Positions 44,901 to 54,216 of a DNA stretch of 64,000 nt are shown here, one piece after another. Under the pieces are notes generated by a model. The model was given only the letters and a program-made list of their open reading frames with translations, searched no databases and was not told the DNA's origin. Source of the DNA: Spirochaetae bacterium HGW-Spirochaetae-2 (lineage in GTDB: Bacteria; Spirochaetota; Spirochaetia; Sphaerochaetales; Sphaerochaetaceae); assembly GCA_002839355.1 (NCBI GenBank), contig PGXW01000016.1:48728-112727 (forward strand), written 5' to 3'. Numbering within the stretch: the first letter of the stretch is position 1; each line of letters opens with the position of its first letter. Made by a program: the position numbers and the translations under genes.

Positions 44901-47900
44901 TGAATCTCGCCACATCCCCAGTTTCTTCTTCGAGGTCAAATCGCTCATCCTCAGGGACCATCTCATGCAATATTTCAATGAGTCGAGCATTCTCATCGGC
45001 GATATCGGCGCTTTCCAATTCCTTCTGCAACTGCCCATACGCTTCGGTGAAGGTTTCCACCAACTGGGTATCTTGGGTAATGATACGTCTGAACTGGATC
45101 TCTCGGTCAGCCCACTCGTTTCCTGCAAACATGGCAAGGTCCGCATCCGACGGATACTCGTGGTTTTCCAACGCTCGTTGCATGTCTTCGGTATCCAAGA
45201 ATTCTATGGAGGCATGCTGTGTTTCCGCATCTGTGGAAGTCGAGTTGACATAGGGCGTCAGGTCCAGTACATTTTCCTTGGAAGCGAGTTGCATCACGTC
45301 CGCAGTCAAGTCACTGCCCGCGTAACGCACCGCTTCCTTTTTATTGGGATTGATTGCCAAGAGCAAATCCGAGTGCATTGCCTCGGAAATACTTCGATTG
45401 TTCTGCCTTCTCGGGTCCCACGGATACATCGTATGGATCATCGGAGAGGAACCGCCCCGATCAGGACGCAAGGGAATAACCAACGGTTGCTTGCCACCAT
45501 AACCGTCCACCATCACATCGGTGACAACCAGTGGCCATCCGAAATGCTTATCCACGGTGCTATCACAGCGCAATACTGCAACCGGATCGCCAAGCATACG
45601 AACCATATCATTCACATGCTCAGACGATACCATATCTAGATAATGGTCGGTCAGAATATGTTTGATCGCTTCGAGACGAATACCAATGGGTCCACGCGGT
45701 AGCTTACGATCTTCGGCCAGTTTCAGGCGCATCATCCACAGTTGGAATTGCTTGATGTTATGTTGCTTCCTGAATGCATTACGGCGCTCGACTCCCTCCA
45801 GCTTCTCGGCAAGGTAATAGTCAGTGACAAGGTTTGGCATGTCCTCAAAGCCCAGCTCATCCTCAACGATGCTTGCCAGTTGAGTGGCAATGGTATCTGT
45901 ATCCTGAGAGCTATCAAGTGCTTTGGTTATCTTTTGCATACCTTTGGCACTCAGGTGCGCTCCTTCCTTCTCCTGACGCAACCCTAGGTCGAATAGATCA
46001 TCGAAAGCACGACGGGTATCCGTATCGAGGGATCTGTTGAGATATTTGAGCATTTCCTTGATTGCTTCGGTGATACGTTCAAATACTGAACGCAGTCGCT
46101 CATCCCGAACCGAGCCTTCCTTTATATACAGCTCCAAATCACTGGCAAAGCGTTCTTGGAAAGCCGTGCCCACTTGGCCACCATCGGAAGCGAGTTCATC
46201 GGCATACAACTGTTGAAACGGTGTGAACGCCTCGGTATCCTTGATTGCATCCACCAATGCGTGACCCAACTCATGCACTATCGTCATGGGAGTGGATGCA
46301 CGACTAAGATGGACGGTATTGCGCCCATCCCTGTCGCTTTGGATTACTGCCGCGGGTACGGCATTCTTACGAAACTGCCTACGTTGGGCGGTATCGGATA
46401 TTCCGCGGTTATTCATTGCCAGATCGACAAGGATTTGAAATTGTGCGCTCTTCTTGTGACTTGTCTCAAATTCGGCGCTCATGGGGACAAACGCATCGGA
46501 TGTGAAATGCTTCTCAAGGTAGGATTGCACATCCATCTTCGCCACGCGAGCCGATAGGGTAGTGAAGAATGAAGCGGCGATTGCAGAATCGTAGGCCTCG
46601 TCGAGAGGTGCTTTCGGATGTACCGTCCGGTATACTTTGGCAACCTTCTCGATCACATTGGCCTTCAGAAATTCACGGTCGCTCTGGGAGACTCCCATGC
46701 TATCAAGAGCACCTTCGTAGCGATTGACCGATTCGCGTACCTTTTGTTTTATATGAGCACTCCCGGCACTGGAAGTTTTTGGGCCATCGGATTTCTGTAC
46801 TTCCACCGGTTTCGCATCGGCAATCTTGCTCTCATCGGTGAAGGTGATAGCATGCGCCTCGGTATCGGAGGCTTTCCTGCTGACTTCGATGGAACCATCT
46901 TGGTTTTCGGTGAATCCCACGATCGCATCGGATGACAGTGCATACTGCCTTGCTGCCTTTTTGGCCTGCTCGTTTGTGGGAAACACCACAGCCGATCCGC
47001 TATGCTTCGCATCGAGTGCGCTTGCGATATTCCTTGCCAAAGTAACCGAGGTATCATTTTGTATACCTTCAGTGTTCACCACTTGCACATGCAGTCCCTT
47101 CGCTCCTTTTGCAAGAGCCGACTGCACATACGAGGTTTCTTGTGCATCGAGTACCCGATACTGTCCTGCGATATCGAGGACCTTGATAGGTCCCTGCGGT
47201 TTGTTAGTGGTATGCTTTTGTGTACCTTTCGGGAGGATCATGTTTTTGGTGGACAGGATCGATGAATCACTGCTTCGACTGCTATAACGGTCCGCATCGC
47301 GTATCAAACGGGCATCCCCGCTACGCCAATCGTTGAGCGTACCCACAACGTTCGAGGGAAGCCCGAGGAGTGCCATACCCTTCGCTGTCTGCACCGAAAC
47401 ATCACCCATCGCTTTGGCAAAATCGGCCAGCTCATGCTTGGCAAAGGTCGCTCCTTCTTTGTTGGCTTGAGAGGCGGCATGGTTTTGTCCCAGCATCGAA
47501 ACCAGTTCCTGTAGTGCCTCGGTAACCATTTCTTGGCCCATTTCGTTACCATATTTGCGTAGGACGCCCATCGCCCATTTCTTGAGTGTCCCGCTTTTCA
47601 CCAATGCCTTCACCGATTCCTTGCCCAAGACCTTGGAAGCCCCATTTTTCACCAGTTCGGCTACTCCCTTGGGAAATGCATCGAATGCCACTTCCAATGT
47701 CCCGTTGGCAATGCCTACCATCGTCATCACCGACCAGATCAGTTCATCATCAAGACGGTTCTTCTGCTCATCCTCCATCTGTGCAAGTTCCAAACCGATG
47801 GCACCCGCTTCCTTCATTGCCACGTTTACTCCGCTGGCTGCTTTTGCCATCACCATCGGAACAGCATTGCCGGTAAGGGCAGAGGCAGCACCGCCTGCTG

Positions 47901-48396
47901 TGTAGAACTTCATGCTATCCAGCGTGTAGGGAAGTAAATTTGCCGAAGCTATGGCCATATCAGTAAGAAAAGACATATCCAGATGGTCGGCGCGGTAGGG
48001 AAGTTTGCGCGAGGCCAGTTGTTCAAAGAATGCTGTCTTCTGATTTGCAAAGGAGTCGCTATCAAAAGTGCCGTTGAGAAACGCACCGGCATACACGTTG
48101 AAAAAATCCTGGGAGGTATGCATCTGCGTCTTCGCTTGGTCGAACGTACCCCTTATCGCACTCCACGCACCTTGATAATCGAGATCCTGCCCGGTTGCCG
48201 CCTTGATGATATGCGGGGCCATATTCTCGATTTCCTGCCGGTTGAAGTTCGGATACGCATCGGAAAGCACATTGTGCACCGATTGCTTGGCCTCATACGA
48301 GGCAGGGTTGGGATGGTTGGTATACACATCTTGGATGAATGAATCGATGAGCTCAGTGTTGCCACTGTCGGTGAGATTGAAGTTGAGAAACGCCAC
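41965..48396 (-). CDS. Giant polyvalent internal virion/ejection protein (gp16-position) with metallopeptidase and MuF-C-like domains
   Basis: A 2143-residue protein at the position of T7 gp16, the last virion gene. An N-terminal helical region includes hydrophobic helices near residues 165-215. A zincin motif, VHELGHALVDAI, lies at residues 707-718 (HELGH 708-712). A MuF-C-like segment (EAIKHILTDHYLD, then VITLRP-type strands and PMIHTMYPWD) spans about 900-1010. Long coiled helices cover about 1150-1550. A C-terminal helical domain resembles the LPD38-type domain of large polyvalent phage proteins, with one strong membrane helix near 2040 (LGLGFAGIILISGGF). Such proteins are packed in the capsid and ejected with DNA. 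AGGAG precedes the ATG. Confidence 0.8.
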   Translation of the reverse strand: MAFLNFNLTDSGNTELIDSFIQDVYTNHPNPASYEAKQSVHNVLSDAYPNFNRQEIENMAPHIIKAATGQDLDYQGAWSAIRGTFDQAKTQMHTSQDFFNVYAGAFLNGTFDSDSFANQKTAFFEQLASRKLPYRADHLDMSFLTDMAIASANLLPYTLDSMKFYTAGGAASALTGNAVPMVMAKAASGVNVAMKEAGAIGLELAQMEDEQKNRLDDELIWSVMTMVGIANGTLEVAFDAFPKGVAELVKNGASKVLGKESVKALVKSGTLKKWAMGVLRKYGNEMGQEMVTEALQELVSMLGQNHAASQANKEGATFAKHELADFAKAMGDVSVQTAKGMALLGLPSNVVGTLNDWRSGDARLIRDADRYSSRSSDSSILSTKNMILPKGTQKHTTNKPQGPIKVLDIAGQYRVLDAQETSYVQSALAKGAKGLHVQVVNTEGIQNDTSVTLARNIASALDAKHSGSAVVFPTNEQAKKAARQYALSSDAIVGFTENQDGSIEVSRKASDTEAHAITFTDESKIADAKPVEVQKSDGPKTSSAGSAHIKQKVRESVNRYEGALDSMGVSQSDREFLKANVIEKVAKVYRTVHPKAPLDEAYDSAIAASFFTTLSARVAKMDVQSYLEKHFTSDAFVPMSAEFETSHKKSAQFQILVDLAMNNRGISDTAQRRQFRKNAVPAAVIQSDRDGRNTVHLSRASTPMTIVHELGHALVDAIKDTEAFTPFQQLYADELASDGGQVGTAFQERFASDLELYIKEGSVRDERLRSVFERITEAIKEMLKYLNRSLDTDTRRAFDDLFDLGLRQEKEGAHLSAKGMQKITKALDSSQDTDTIATQLASIVEDELGFEDMPNLVTDYYLAEKLEGVERRNAFRKQHNIKQFQLWMMRLKLAEDRKLPRGPIGIRLEAIKHILTDHYLDMVSSEHVNDMVRMLGDPVAVLRCDSTVDKHFGWPLVVTDVMVDGYGGKQPLVIPLRPDRGGSSPMIHTMYPWDPRRQNNRSISEAMHSDLLLAINPNKKEAVRYAGSDLTADVMQLASKENVLDLTPYVNSTSTDAETQHASIEFLDTEDMQRALENHEYPSDADLAMFAGNEWADREIQFRRIITQDTQLVETFTEAYGQLQKELESADIADENARLIEILHEMVPEDERFDLEEETGDVARFIERMKWQVSYTGAREADRHFIRSLSDDTVVMDIAKRLTEDLDIAEDTEISPYLFRLAAKGDKPTGYAIRMARKEMRDDARYYRRLLLESEGNTQQLSYEMATEDTVLDTGEDAVRTDNSEVRKLLSGDTDPVIKSLIRKNLATSETLQALVDAMDEQAHALASQLDERNLTIEHLIEMVEQGEAEYAERNRGYLKLQKINSDNYERMRKYRRLLDTMIKRRDALATKVALERTERQIKRIAHPSANADVSLMDTLGKFLTIMRSDVSPSTDLSDSFKQTGLSFDMLPEQLKPFFVQRDDGIFFATKMNKMSIGQLDFLKRQMASVRSDAKAIHEQRKEQRKQRITPTATGYLASAHGIQTDEFTVYRQRVKDLKAEASPKGTHDAVKQGQKHKFKSLVDTMFLTPSRLIRTIDDSGTLFKWFFGEGGVDSITANEYRMTQQRYDVGSAKMKELGLTDKHLYKDHIEVRGVKHSLDEAIGVYVYSQQKAALDKLLSPDGNRYTQEDIDTIVSSLSDEHKAWGDFLIQEMTSRHGALSEVYRKVSNKKLSQVAKYFPLVRSGKDATMTDMLEEEYFNRQENPQDGMLKERTGGQYSLALNATTIWNRMVRKQEHYISAAEWVNDTQYLLRKNGGDLYDSIALAKGSKYAEALQDFVDRFANNHTIQDNTDNLVNTIRNNLIVARLAFNFTTALKQIPSLSYFLREFGPVRLVESLGHVLFHHKETTDFIYRMAPQLRNRNLSTDFAAVADMEGKNAYQRAVKQIGKAGMWPIRFMDSLVVSTLWYGAYNSKVAGGMDSAQAALEATRFIGDTQPGGNVVDSAAIYASHNAIVKYLLMFTNQLNKNFNLIYSDIPNALKHKRYMNALANFVGLGLGFAGIILISGGFVQDVDDDEEYFNQVLKQFGAQFVNQLPLFGSEFSNMVLEQYYGDNSLLLISETRNLLKSLSSDDSSRAEKSIVNFASGGLELAGLPSRAFFEFF

Positions 48397-48405
48397 ATGC
48401 TGCTC

Positions 48406-51087
48406 CTAGTGTTGTTCGATACCGATGGTGAATTTCCGTTGCTTGGAAGAATGGTGGGAGAATCGGGGTACATAGGTAACCGCGTGGGGGATGAATTCAT
48501 CTTCGCTTCCCAGCAGTTCCATGCGCTTGCGATTGACCGTGTTGTACGTAGTTTCGTAGGTCCTGAAGGCTCCTGCTTGCTTCGCACCTTCCCCGGCTTT
48601 CACATATTCGTTGTAGATGTTCGTCATCAGTGAGTTGTACTCATCCTCGCCCATGTTGGTAATATTGTAGTTTGCGAGGCGAGCGTTGAGTGCCGTCTCC
48701 AAATCCTTTGCAATATTGTCCGGGGTATTGTCCTTGAGATACGCAACATCGGCAAGCAACACCGCCTCGGATGAATCTTGGTCCTGACGACGTGCAAACC
48801 ATTGGACTGAAGATCCGTTCGCTCCCACACGCATGTCATATACCAATCCATCGTCTGCAACGATTCCAATGGTATTGCCATCGAAATTCATCCGCTTCAG
48901 GCCTGTACTACTGATACCCAAAGACTCAGATAGATTGCTCTCAAAGGCCTTCTGGACCTCCAGCGCACTGGTTGCCATCGCCGTGTTGTACAGTACATAG
49001 TTCTTCACTGCCACCGGTACATCTTTGAACACACTTTCCATCGCACTGTCAAACGCATCAAACCAACCGACTACCGGCAAACCCTTCGCATCGAGGTCGA
49101 TATCTGGTGGAATAGGCAAACCCGCATCCTTTGCGAACGAGAGCAGTATTAGACGCGCCGATTGCTTATCATCGTAATGACCATCCTTGAGTAGGTTGTA
49201 TAGGTTCCGACCGAATGGATTATCCGCACTTTGTTCTCCCATGACAGCGGCAAATCTCGTAGGTACGCGCAAGGATTCCCACATTCCCCCCTGGTAGTCA
49301 CGCATGAACTTGCCAAAGTCATTGAGTCCCCAGGTTCCTGCAACCTCACCGAAGTAGTCCTTGTAGAGAAAATCGTTGATATCGTTGAATCGCTTGGCAT
49401 ACGGTTGGTCCACCCACTGCTGACGCACGTTGTTGGTGATAGCAGCATAATCGACAAATCCATTTCGGCTGTTGCTGACCACCGCGCTATGGAACGCTTC
49501 GAGTATCATGGGACGGAAGGTCTCGAACGCGGTATTGCTGTCTCCCAATGATTTTTTCACATCGGCAAGCAGGGCATCGCGGTTACGGGTATAGGACGCA
49601 TCCAAGTAGGTATCGCGACCCCCCTTGTCCAACATGCCCTTGAACTCCTTGTAATCACCTTGGGTGACCAATCCCAACGAGGTGTACAGATCCAGTTGAA
49701 TACGGCAATCCTCATCGCTCTTATCGGCGTTGGTGAAAAACTCATGCATGAGCATCGAATACACTGTGGGCACCCGATCGGGGGCGTACTGCGAATAGGC
49801 ATCGTCCACCAACCGTTCATAGCGTCCCCGCGCATCGGTGACAACCTTCTCTGGTAGCGACTGTTCCAGTGAAGCAATCTCCTTGTTCAACGCATCCAGT
49901 TGTCCTTCGGCAAGATCATCGCCGGTTGCCAGCAATTGGTCGCGGTGGGCAAGCAATTGAGACAGGTTGTTGCCCTTGCGGTTCTGGTCATTGCTTTCGG
50001 CGGTTATCCTTAGGGAAGTGTACTCGTCAAAGAGCAGGGATGCATCGAGACCGTGGCGGGTGAACATCTCATCGAGCGTCTCGGGTAGGATGGGCTTTCC
50101 TCCCTTTAGCATGCCCAGATACTCGGGAATGAAGTTGGTCTGATATGCAAGCACTTCACGCCCGCGTTGGAGGGTGAACTGCTCACTCACATATTTTTGG
50201 GCATTTTGCATGGCTTCGCGTTTTTCCACATCGCTGAGGGCTTTGCCCCCATAGGAGGCTTCGGCCAAATCCTGCTCATAGCTTTCAAGAAATTGCATAT
50301 GACCCATAGTGCCGTTGCCAACTTGCGAACCATAGAGAATCTTCAGATCCAACTCGAGTTGCGCCGAACGCCACTGACTTTCGTTCTGTGCAATCTTCGT
50401 ATCAACGGCAGTGCTATTGTTCGGATAGGCTTTTTGATACATGAGACGACTCAGATACATCTTCTTGTCGAACGTACTTTCAAGGCTCTCATAATGGGAA
50501 CGATTGAACGCCTTCAGTTGTCCATCCACATCCTCTTTGGGTTCTCCGATGGTAAAATCGGCACCAACGAAACCAGCTTTGAACTGTTCCTGTGAGTCAC
50601 GCTCTTGTGCAACGCCCAATACGGAAACTTCGAATGCGCTCAGGTCATCTGATTTCCACAGATCCTTCACGTTCGTATCGGTAGTGGTCCTCAGGTCCTC
50701 GATATTGCGGGTAACTACCGCTTGGCCAACCTTCTCAATCGCAACATCCCGTAGGTGTGTCAGATTCTCGGTACGCATCTTGATTGCACGACGACTGATC
50801 CCCTCGGTACCCTTGGTCACATCGATCTTGGTATCCCAGAATTCCTTGGTGAGCGTCGCCCACTTGGAGGGCTCCTGTTGCTCCATCATGGAAGAGGCAT
50901 AGGTACTCCATTGTTCACCACTGAGGTTCGCATCCTTTTGGGCTTCGCTATCCTCTTTTGCATGATGGGCCGATATCGCACCCCCCACCAAATCCCCGGC
51001 GATACCGACGATACCTGCTGCCGCATCACCTGCACTGAGTGCCTTTTGGGATTCCCACGAGGCCCTGTTTCCTTCAACGTATGCCAT
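48406..51087 (-). CDS. Internal core/ejection protein (T7 gp15-like position)
   Basis: An 893-residue mainly helical virion protein. The start MAYVEGNRASWESQKALSAG and a Gly/Ala-rich amphipathic segment (DAAAGIVGIAGDLVGGAISA) are followed by long helical repeats and no enzymatic motif. Placed between a gp14-like and a gp16-like gene with 9-bp gaps on both sides and a good ribosome site (GGAGGC), it fits the gp15 role. In T7, gp15 and gp16 build a periplasmic tunnel for DNA entry. Sequence identity to gp15 is not evident by eye; the call rests on order, size and composition. Confidence 0.65.
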   Translation of the reverse strand: MAYVEGNRASWESQKALSAGDAAAGIVGIAGDLVGGAISAHHAKEDSEAQKDANLSGEQWSTYASSMMEQQEPSKWATLTKEFWDTKIDVTKGTEGISRRAIKMRTENLTHLRDVAIEKVGQAVVTRNIEDLRTTTDTNVKDLWKSDDLSAFEVSVLGVAQERDSQEQFKAGFVGADFTIGEPKEDVDGQLKAFNRSHYESLESTFDKKMYLSRLMYQKAYPNNSTAVDTKIAQNESQWRSAQLELDLKILYGSQVGNGTMGHMQFLESYEQDLAEASYGGKALSDVEKREAMQNAQKYVSEQFTLQRGREVLAYQTNFIPEYLGMLKGGKPILPETLDEMFTRHGLDASLLFDEYTSLRITAESNDQNRKGNNLSQLLAHRDQLLATGDDLAEGQLDALNKEIASLEQSLPEKVVTDARGRYERLVDDAYSQYAPDRVPTVYSMLMHEFFTNADKSDEDCRIQLDLYTSLGLVTQGDYKEFKGMLDKGGRDTYLDASYTRNRDALLADVKKSLGDSNTAFETFRPMILEAFHSAVVSNSRNGFVDYAAITNNVRQQWVDQPYAKRFNDINDFLYKDYFGEVAGTWGLNDFGKFMRDYQGGMWESLRVPTRFAAVMGEQSADNPFGRNLYNLLKDGHYDDKQSARLILLSFAKDAGLPIPPDIDLDAKGLPVVGWFDAFDSAMESVFKDVPVAVKNYVLYNTAMATSALEVQKAFESNLSESLGISSTGLKRMNFDGNTIGIVADDGLVYDMRVGANGSSVQWFARRQDQDSSEAVLLADVAYLKDNTPDNIAKDLETALNARLANYNITNMGEDEYNSLMTNIYNEYVKAGEGAKQAGAFRTYETTYNTVNRKRMELLGSEDEFIPHAVTYVPRFSHHSSKQRKFTIGIEQH

Positions 51088-51096
51088 GACGGCCTC

Positions 51097-51879
51097 CTAA
51101 TTTCCCCAAAACAAATCCCATCCGCTTTTATTCTTCTCCACCTGCCAATAATTCGTTTCATTGGTGAGGTTGGTGATACCCCGCTGGGCATCCGCATCAT
51201 CACTCGTATGCTGTGCGAAACCTGATAACGCTGTTTCCAACGCACTCAGTGCTTTGATATCCTTCTCAGTGCGCAGTGCATCGGCTTTTTGGGTAGCCGA
51301 GATTTGCGTATTGGAAAGGCTATGCAGGATTTTCGTATTGGACGCATCGATTTGAAAGCGAGCCTTGTTCAGGGCAATCTCGTTGTCCAAGACCTGCATC
51401 TTGCGTAGGTTGTCTCCGGTTCCCGTCGAGCGAATCCCACTGGTGGCTTGGCTGGCGATCGCCTGAGCCTCGGCCTGTTCTCCTTGGATTTCGAGGGAGT
51501 GCAGTTCCTGGGCATTGAGTTTCCCGGAGATAGCCGCTTGTGTTCCCTGCTGGGTCATCGAAGTATGGGCATTGGAAACGGCCAATCTTGCTTGGTCATC
51601 ATAATCGGCCAATTGCTTGCCGATGGCGGTATCCTGTCCAATACTTTGTATCAAGGTTTCGCTATCGGCACCTTCGCGTAACTTGGTTAAGAAATCATTA
51701 CCATAGGCAAGCGAGGTCTGCGTATCGTACAACTGGCGGTCTTCCTGCCGTTGGATTTTCGCCTCCTCCAAAAGGCGATCTTTCGCATCGTAGGTTTCCT
51801 TGGCAGTCTTTTTCATCGCATTTGCTTTGGCGATGCTGCTTATGGTGAAGGTGGTTGCTGCAACCAATGCTCCGAACAT
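51097..51879 (-). CDS. Internal virion protein (T7 gp14-like position)
   Basis: A 260-residue protein with a hydrophobic N-terminus (MFGALVAATTFTISSIAKA) and then a long Gln/Ala-rich helical region (ARLAVSNAHTSMTQQGTQAA), the pattern of gp14-type internal proteins. In T7, gp14 inserts into the outer membrane and forms the outer part of the ejection channel. GGAGGTG precedes the ATG, and the start lies 1 bp from the nozzle gene stop. It ends 9 bp before the gp15-like gene. Together the three genes form a complete ejection set. Confidence 0.65.
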   Translation of the reverse strand: MFGALVAATTFTISSIAKANAMKKTAKETYDAKDRLLEEAKIQRQEDRQLYDTQTSLAYGNDFLTKLREGADSETLIQSIGQDTAIGKQLADYDDQARLAVSNAHTSMTQQGTQAAISGKLNAQELHSLEIQGEQAEAQAIASQATSGIRSTGTGDNLRKMQVLDNEIALNKARFQIDASNTKILHSLSNTQISATQKADALRTEKDIKALSALETALSGFAQHTSDDADAQRGITNLTNETNYWQVEKNKSGWDLFWGN

Positions 51880-51880
51880 A

Positions 51881-53539
51881 TCAATTCACCTCCATGTCGA
51901 ATGTCATCGCAAGAAGGGTCAACGGATCGCTTTCGACCGACTCGATGCGAAGACGTATCTCCTTCTTAGCCCCTCCGGCGATATTGATGCGATGGTCCTC
52001 GCTTCCCACCGCCTTCAACGAACGTTGTATGCTCTTACTCTCCACACCGGTTGCCACTCTTCCCGAATCGAGGCACCGCACCCATACCTCGCGTACCTTC
52101 TTAGACCGCCCGATAGTCGTGCCACTGTCACTTGCGATATCGAAGCGGTTGCCAACCATCACCGATGCATACGGCAAATCCCCATCATCCACTGCATGAG
52201 CTCGGTCACAAAACAACAGGGGCTCATCAAAGTCAAAGCGTTCAAGGTAAGTGCTTCCAGCCCGTTTTACTACTGCGTACAGGTGCTGGCCTTCAGGGCA
52301 TTCGAGTGTCGATAGCGACAGAACCTGTCCTTGGGTATCCCAACGTGCCCAACCTTGCATGGCATAACGGCGGTCGTAGGTGAGCACTGCTAGAGTTCCA
52401 TCGGTTAGCACACATGCGATCATGGGATCACCACTGCGTTTGGCCACCATCTGGCGCACCCCTTGTCCCAACAGATGGTCGCACGTGAATGACAGATCTA
52501 CACTATCCGATGCATCTCCTTCGAACAGGTTCTCCCTCAGACGCCTTCCGCGTTGGAGGTAAAACACACCATTGTGCATGCTCACCGCTTGTAACGGTTC
52601 ACTACCGTAGGAACTGAGCATGCTTGCCGCCTGTTTGGTAGGGTCGATATCAAAGGGGACCATCCATTCGCTGGCTTCAGTACCGATGAGGATATTGCGC
52701 ATGCTACGAATCCATACGATACGGTCGTTGCGTCCACTGGCTAATTCCAACTTCATCGCACACGATGCGGTGATAATCTCGTTGGTCTCCTCGCTGGTAG
52801 TAATCAACTGCTGGGGATCACTCAGATCGAAAACCTCCTGACCATCGTCGTCGGTCTTGGTGGGCCACAACGAAGGGTCCTTGAGCACCTCGGTTTCGGT
52901 GAGTACCACATCGTAGGTGGTGAAATCACTATGGCTCGCTCCGTCCTGATACGGTCGTGAAGCCCACACGGTGAACGGTCGTGCATTGGTTGCCGCATAC
53001 CATAGGCGGTTGGCGCATACTGCCACCACCGAGGGATAACTGTCCACCTGACGACCTAGGCTCTCGTTCATATCCACCTGTAGCGTGAATTGCTCAAGAC
53101 TGAATGCTCCGGAAGAATAGTAGAGGACCTGCTGGGGATACGATCTATGCACCAAATATAGGCGATCATAATATTGGGCGTACTGGACTTCCCAGATGTC
53201 ACTCGGACCATAGGGACTTACCAGATGATCCTGGGATTGACCATTCACTAAAAAAGAGAGGCGGTGTACACCCGCCGTATCATATTGCCAGATGTACACC
53301 TTATAGGGTGCCAACTGGATGAGAAACGATTGGGTTCCTCCCAAGGAGAAGTCGATGAGTCGGCTTTCTTCGGTTTCGGCGATATGGACCAATGGAGAAC
53401 GACGGGTAATCCCTCCTTGCAACATGGGACGAAAATTACGTAGCAGCTCACATCCTTGGGTGTACACGGGCAGGTCAAAGCGACCTCCCAGCTTTGCCGA
53501 GGTCTCTCCATACGTCCAATTGTTCACCATTGGATTCAT
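51881..53539 (-). CDS. Tail nozzle / tail tubular protein B-like
   Basis: A 552-residue virion protein. The opening (NNWTYGETSAKLGGRFDLPVY, then LLRNFRPMLQGGITRRSPL) is characteristic of podoviral nozzle proteins related to T7 gp12. That family carries the same N-terminal statement of a 'filled' beta-propeller. The body is beta-rich, with repeated strand-turn units (LYLVHRSYPQQVLYY). It would form the hexameric tube below the adaptor. The start overlaps the adaptor stop by 4 bp (ATGA). It is shorter than T7 gp12. Confidence 0.8.
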   Translation of the reverse strand: MNPMVNNWTYGETSAKLGGRFDLPVYTQGCELLRNFRPMLQGGITRRSPLVHIAETEESRLIDFSLGGTQSFLIQLAPYKVYIWQYDTAGVHRLSFLVNGQSQDHLVSPYGPSDIWEVQYAQYYDRLYLVHRSYPQQVLYYSSGAFSLEQFTLQVDMNESLGRQVDSYPSVVAVCANRLWYAATNARPFTVWASRPYQDGASHSDFTTYDVVLTETEVLKDPSLWPTKTDDDGQEVFDLSDPQQLITTSEETNEIITASCAMKLELASGRNDRIVWIRSMRNILIGTEASEWMVPFDIDPTKQAASMLSSYGSEPLQAVSMHNGVFYLQRGRRLRENLFEGDASDSVDLSFTCDHLLGQGVRQMVAKRSGDPMIACVLTDGTLAVLTYDRRYAMQGWARWDTQGQVLSLSTLECPEGQHLYAVVKRAGSTYLERFDFDEPLLFCDRAHAVDDGDLPYASVMVGNRFDIASDSGTTIGRSKKVREVWVRCLDSGRVATGVESKSIQRSLKAVGSEDHRINIAGGAKKEIRLRIESVESDPLTLLAMTFDMEVN

Positions 53540-54162
53540 CGCCCATCCTCAAAGAGCATGCGCCGGTATTCTGTCAAATCGAACGAAGAATCATCGGTCC
53601 AGCCTTCGGATGCGCCAAACTGGTGCTCTCGGTCGTTGCTACGCGCCTCATTCTCCTTGATGTTCGTCAGTGTCATTTGATAAAGCTGGGCTGCGTTGCT
53701 CATCGCTTGGCTTTCAGGGTCGAGCGACGGGGCCGCGTGCAATGCCAATTGGTAGGCCACCAACGAGAGAAAATCGGCGGGGGCGGTGTAGTTACCTTCA
53801 TCATCGGTTTCTAGGACGCTGGGCAGGTACTGGATCTCCACTTCCGCGATATCACACCACAGGGTGCCAAAACGGATAGTATAGCGGTGTTTGTTGCTTC
53901 CATTGAGGGTGACCACTTGAGCGATATCAGATGGAAGACGATAACCGAAAAGGTAATCGCTGTAGCTTTCGCCGCTCATATCAGTTTCCGTCATCATTTT
54001 GCGTTTCAGCAGGAACGGAAAATCCCAAGCCTTGGTGCAAAAGGCGACCACCTTGTCAAAATTGAGCTCCATCAGGCGTAGCTCCTTGCACGCAACCTCA
54101 AGTGAATCGAGGTGCAAATCGAACAAAGAGAGTGCAAGGTTGTACAGATCGAGCTTATTCAT
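53536..54162 (-). CDS. Tail adaptor / tail tubular protein A-like
   Basis: A 208-residue protein matching the gp11-type adaptor pattern. It has a helical N-terminus (NKLDLYNLALSLF, then VACKELRLMELNFDKVVAFC) followed by WDFPFLLKR, and a gatekeeper beta part (YLFGYRLPSDIAQVV). A C-terminal helix pair follows (DFLSLVAYQLALHAAPSLDPE). Such adaptors form the ring joining portal to nozzle. The ATG lies in a weak ribosome context 20 bases past a hairpin whose loop is complementary to a Shine-Dalgarno sequence. It overlaps the nozzle start by 4 bp. Confidence 0.8.
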   Translation of the reverse strand: MNKLDLYNLALSLFDLHLDSLEVACKELRLMELNFDKVVAFCTKAWDFPFLLKRKMMTETDMSGESYSDYLFGYRLPSDIAQVVTLNGSNKHRYTIRFGTLWCDIAEVEIQYLPSVLETDDEGNYTAPADFLSLVAYQLALHAAPSLDPESQAMSNAAQLYQMTLTNIKENEARSNDREHQFGASEGWTDDSSFDLTEYRRMLFEDGR

Positions 54163-54182
54163 GCGCTGTTCTCAATAGTGGA

Positions 54183-54205
54183 CACCAGAAGGAGGTGTTC
54201 TGGTG
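54183..54205 (-). promoter_or_regulatory. Perfect 8-bp hairpin with anti-Shine-Dalgarno loop before adaptor gene
   Basis: CACCAGAA and TTCTGGTG pair perfectly around a 7-base loop. In the leftward transcript the loop reads CACCTCC, the same as the 3' end of 16S rRNA. No T run follows, so it is not a terminator. It lies between the 69-residue gene and the adaptor start and may tune translation or RNA processing. Confidence 0.5.
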
Positions 54206-54216
54206 CCCTAATCCCC

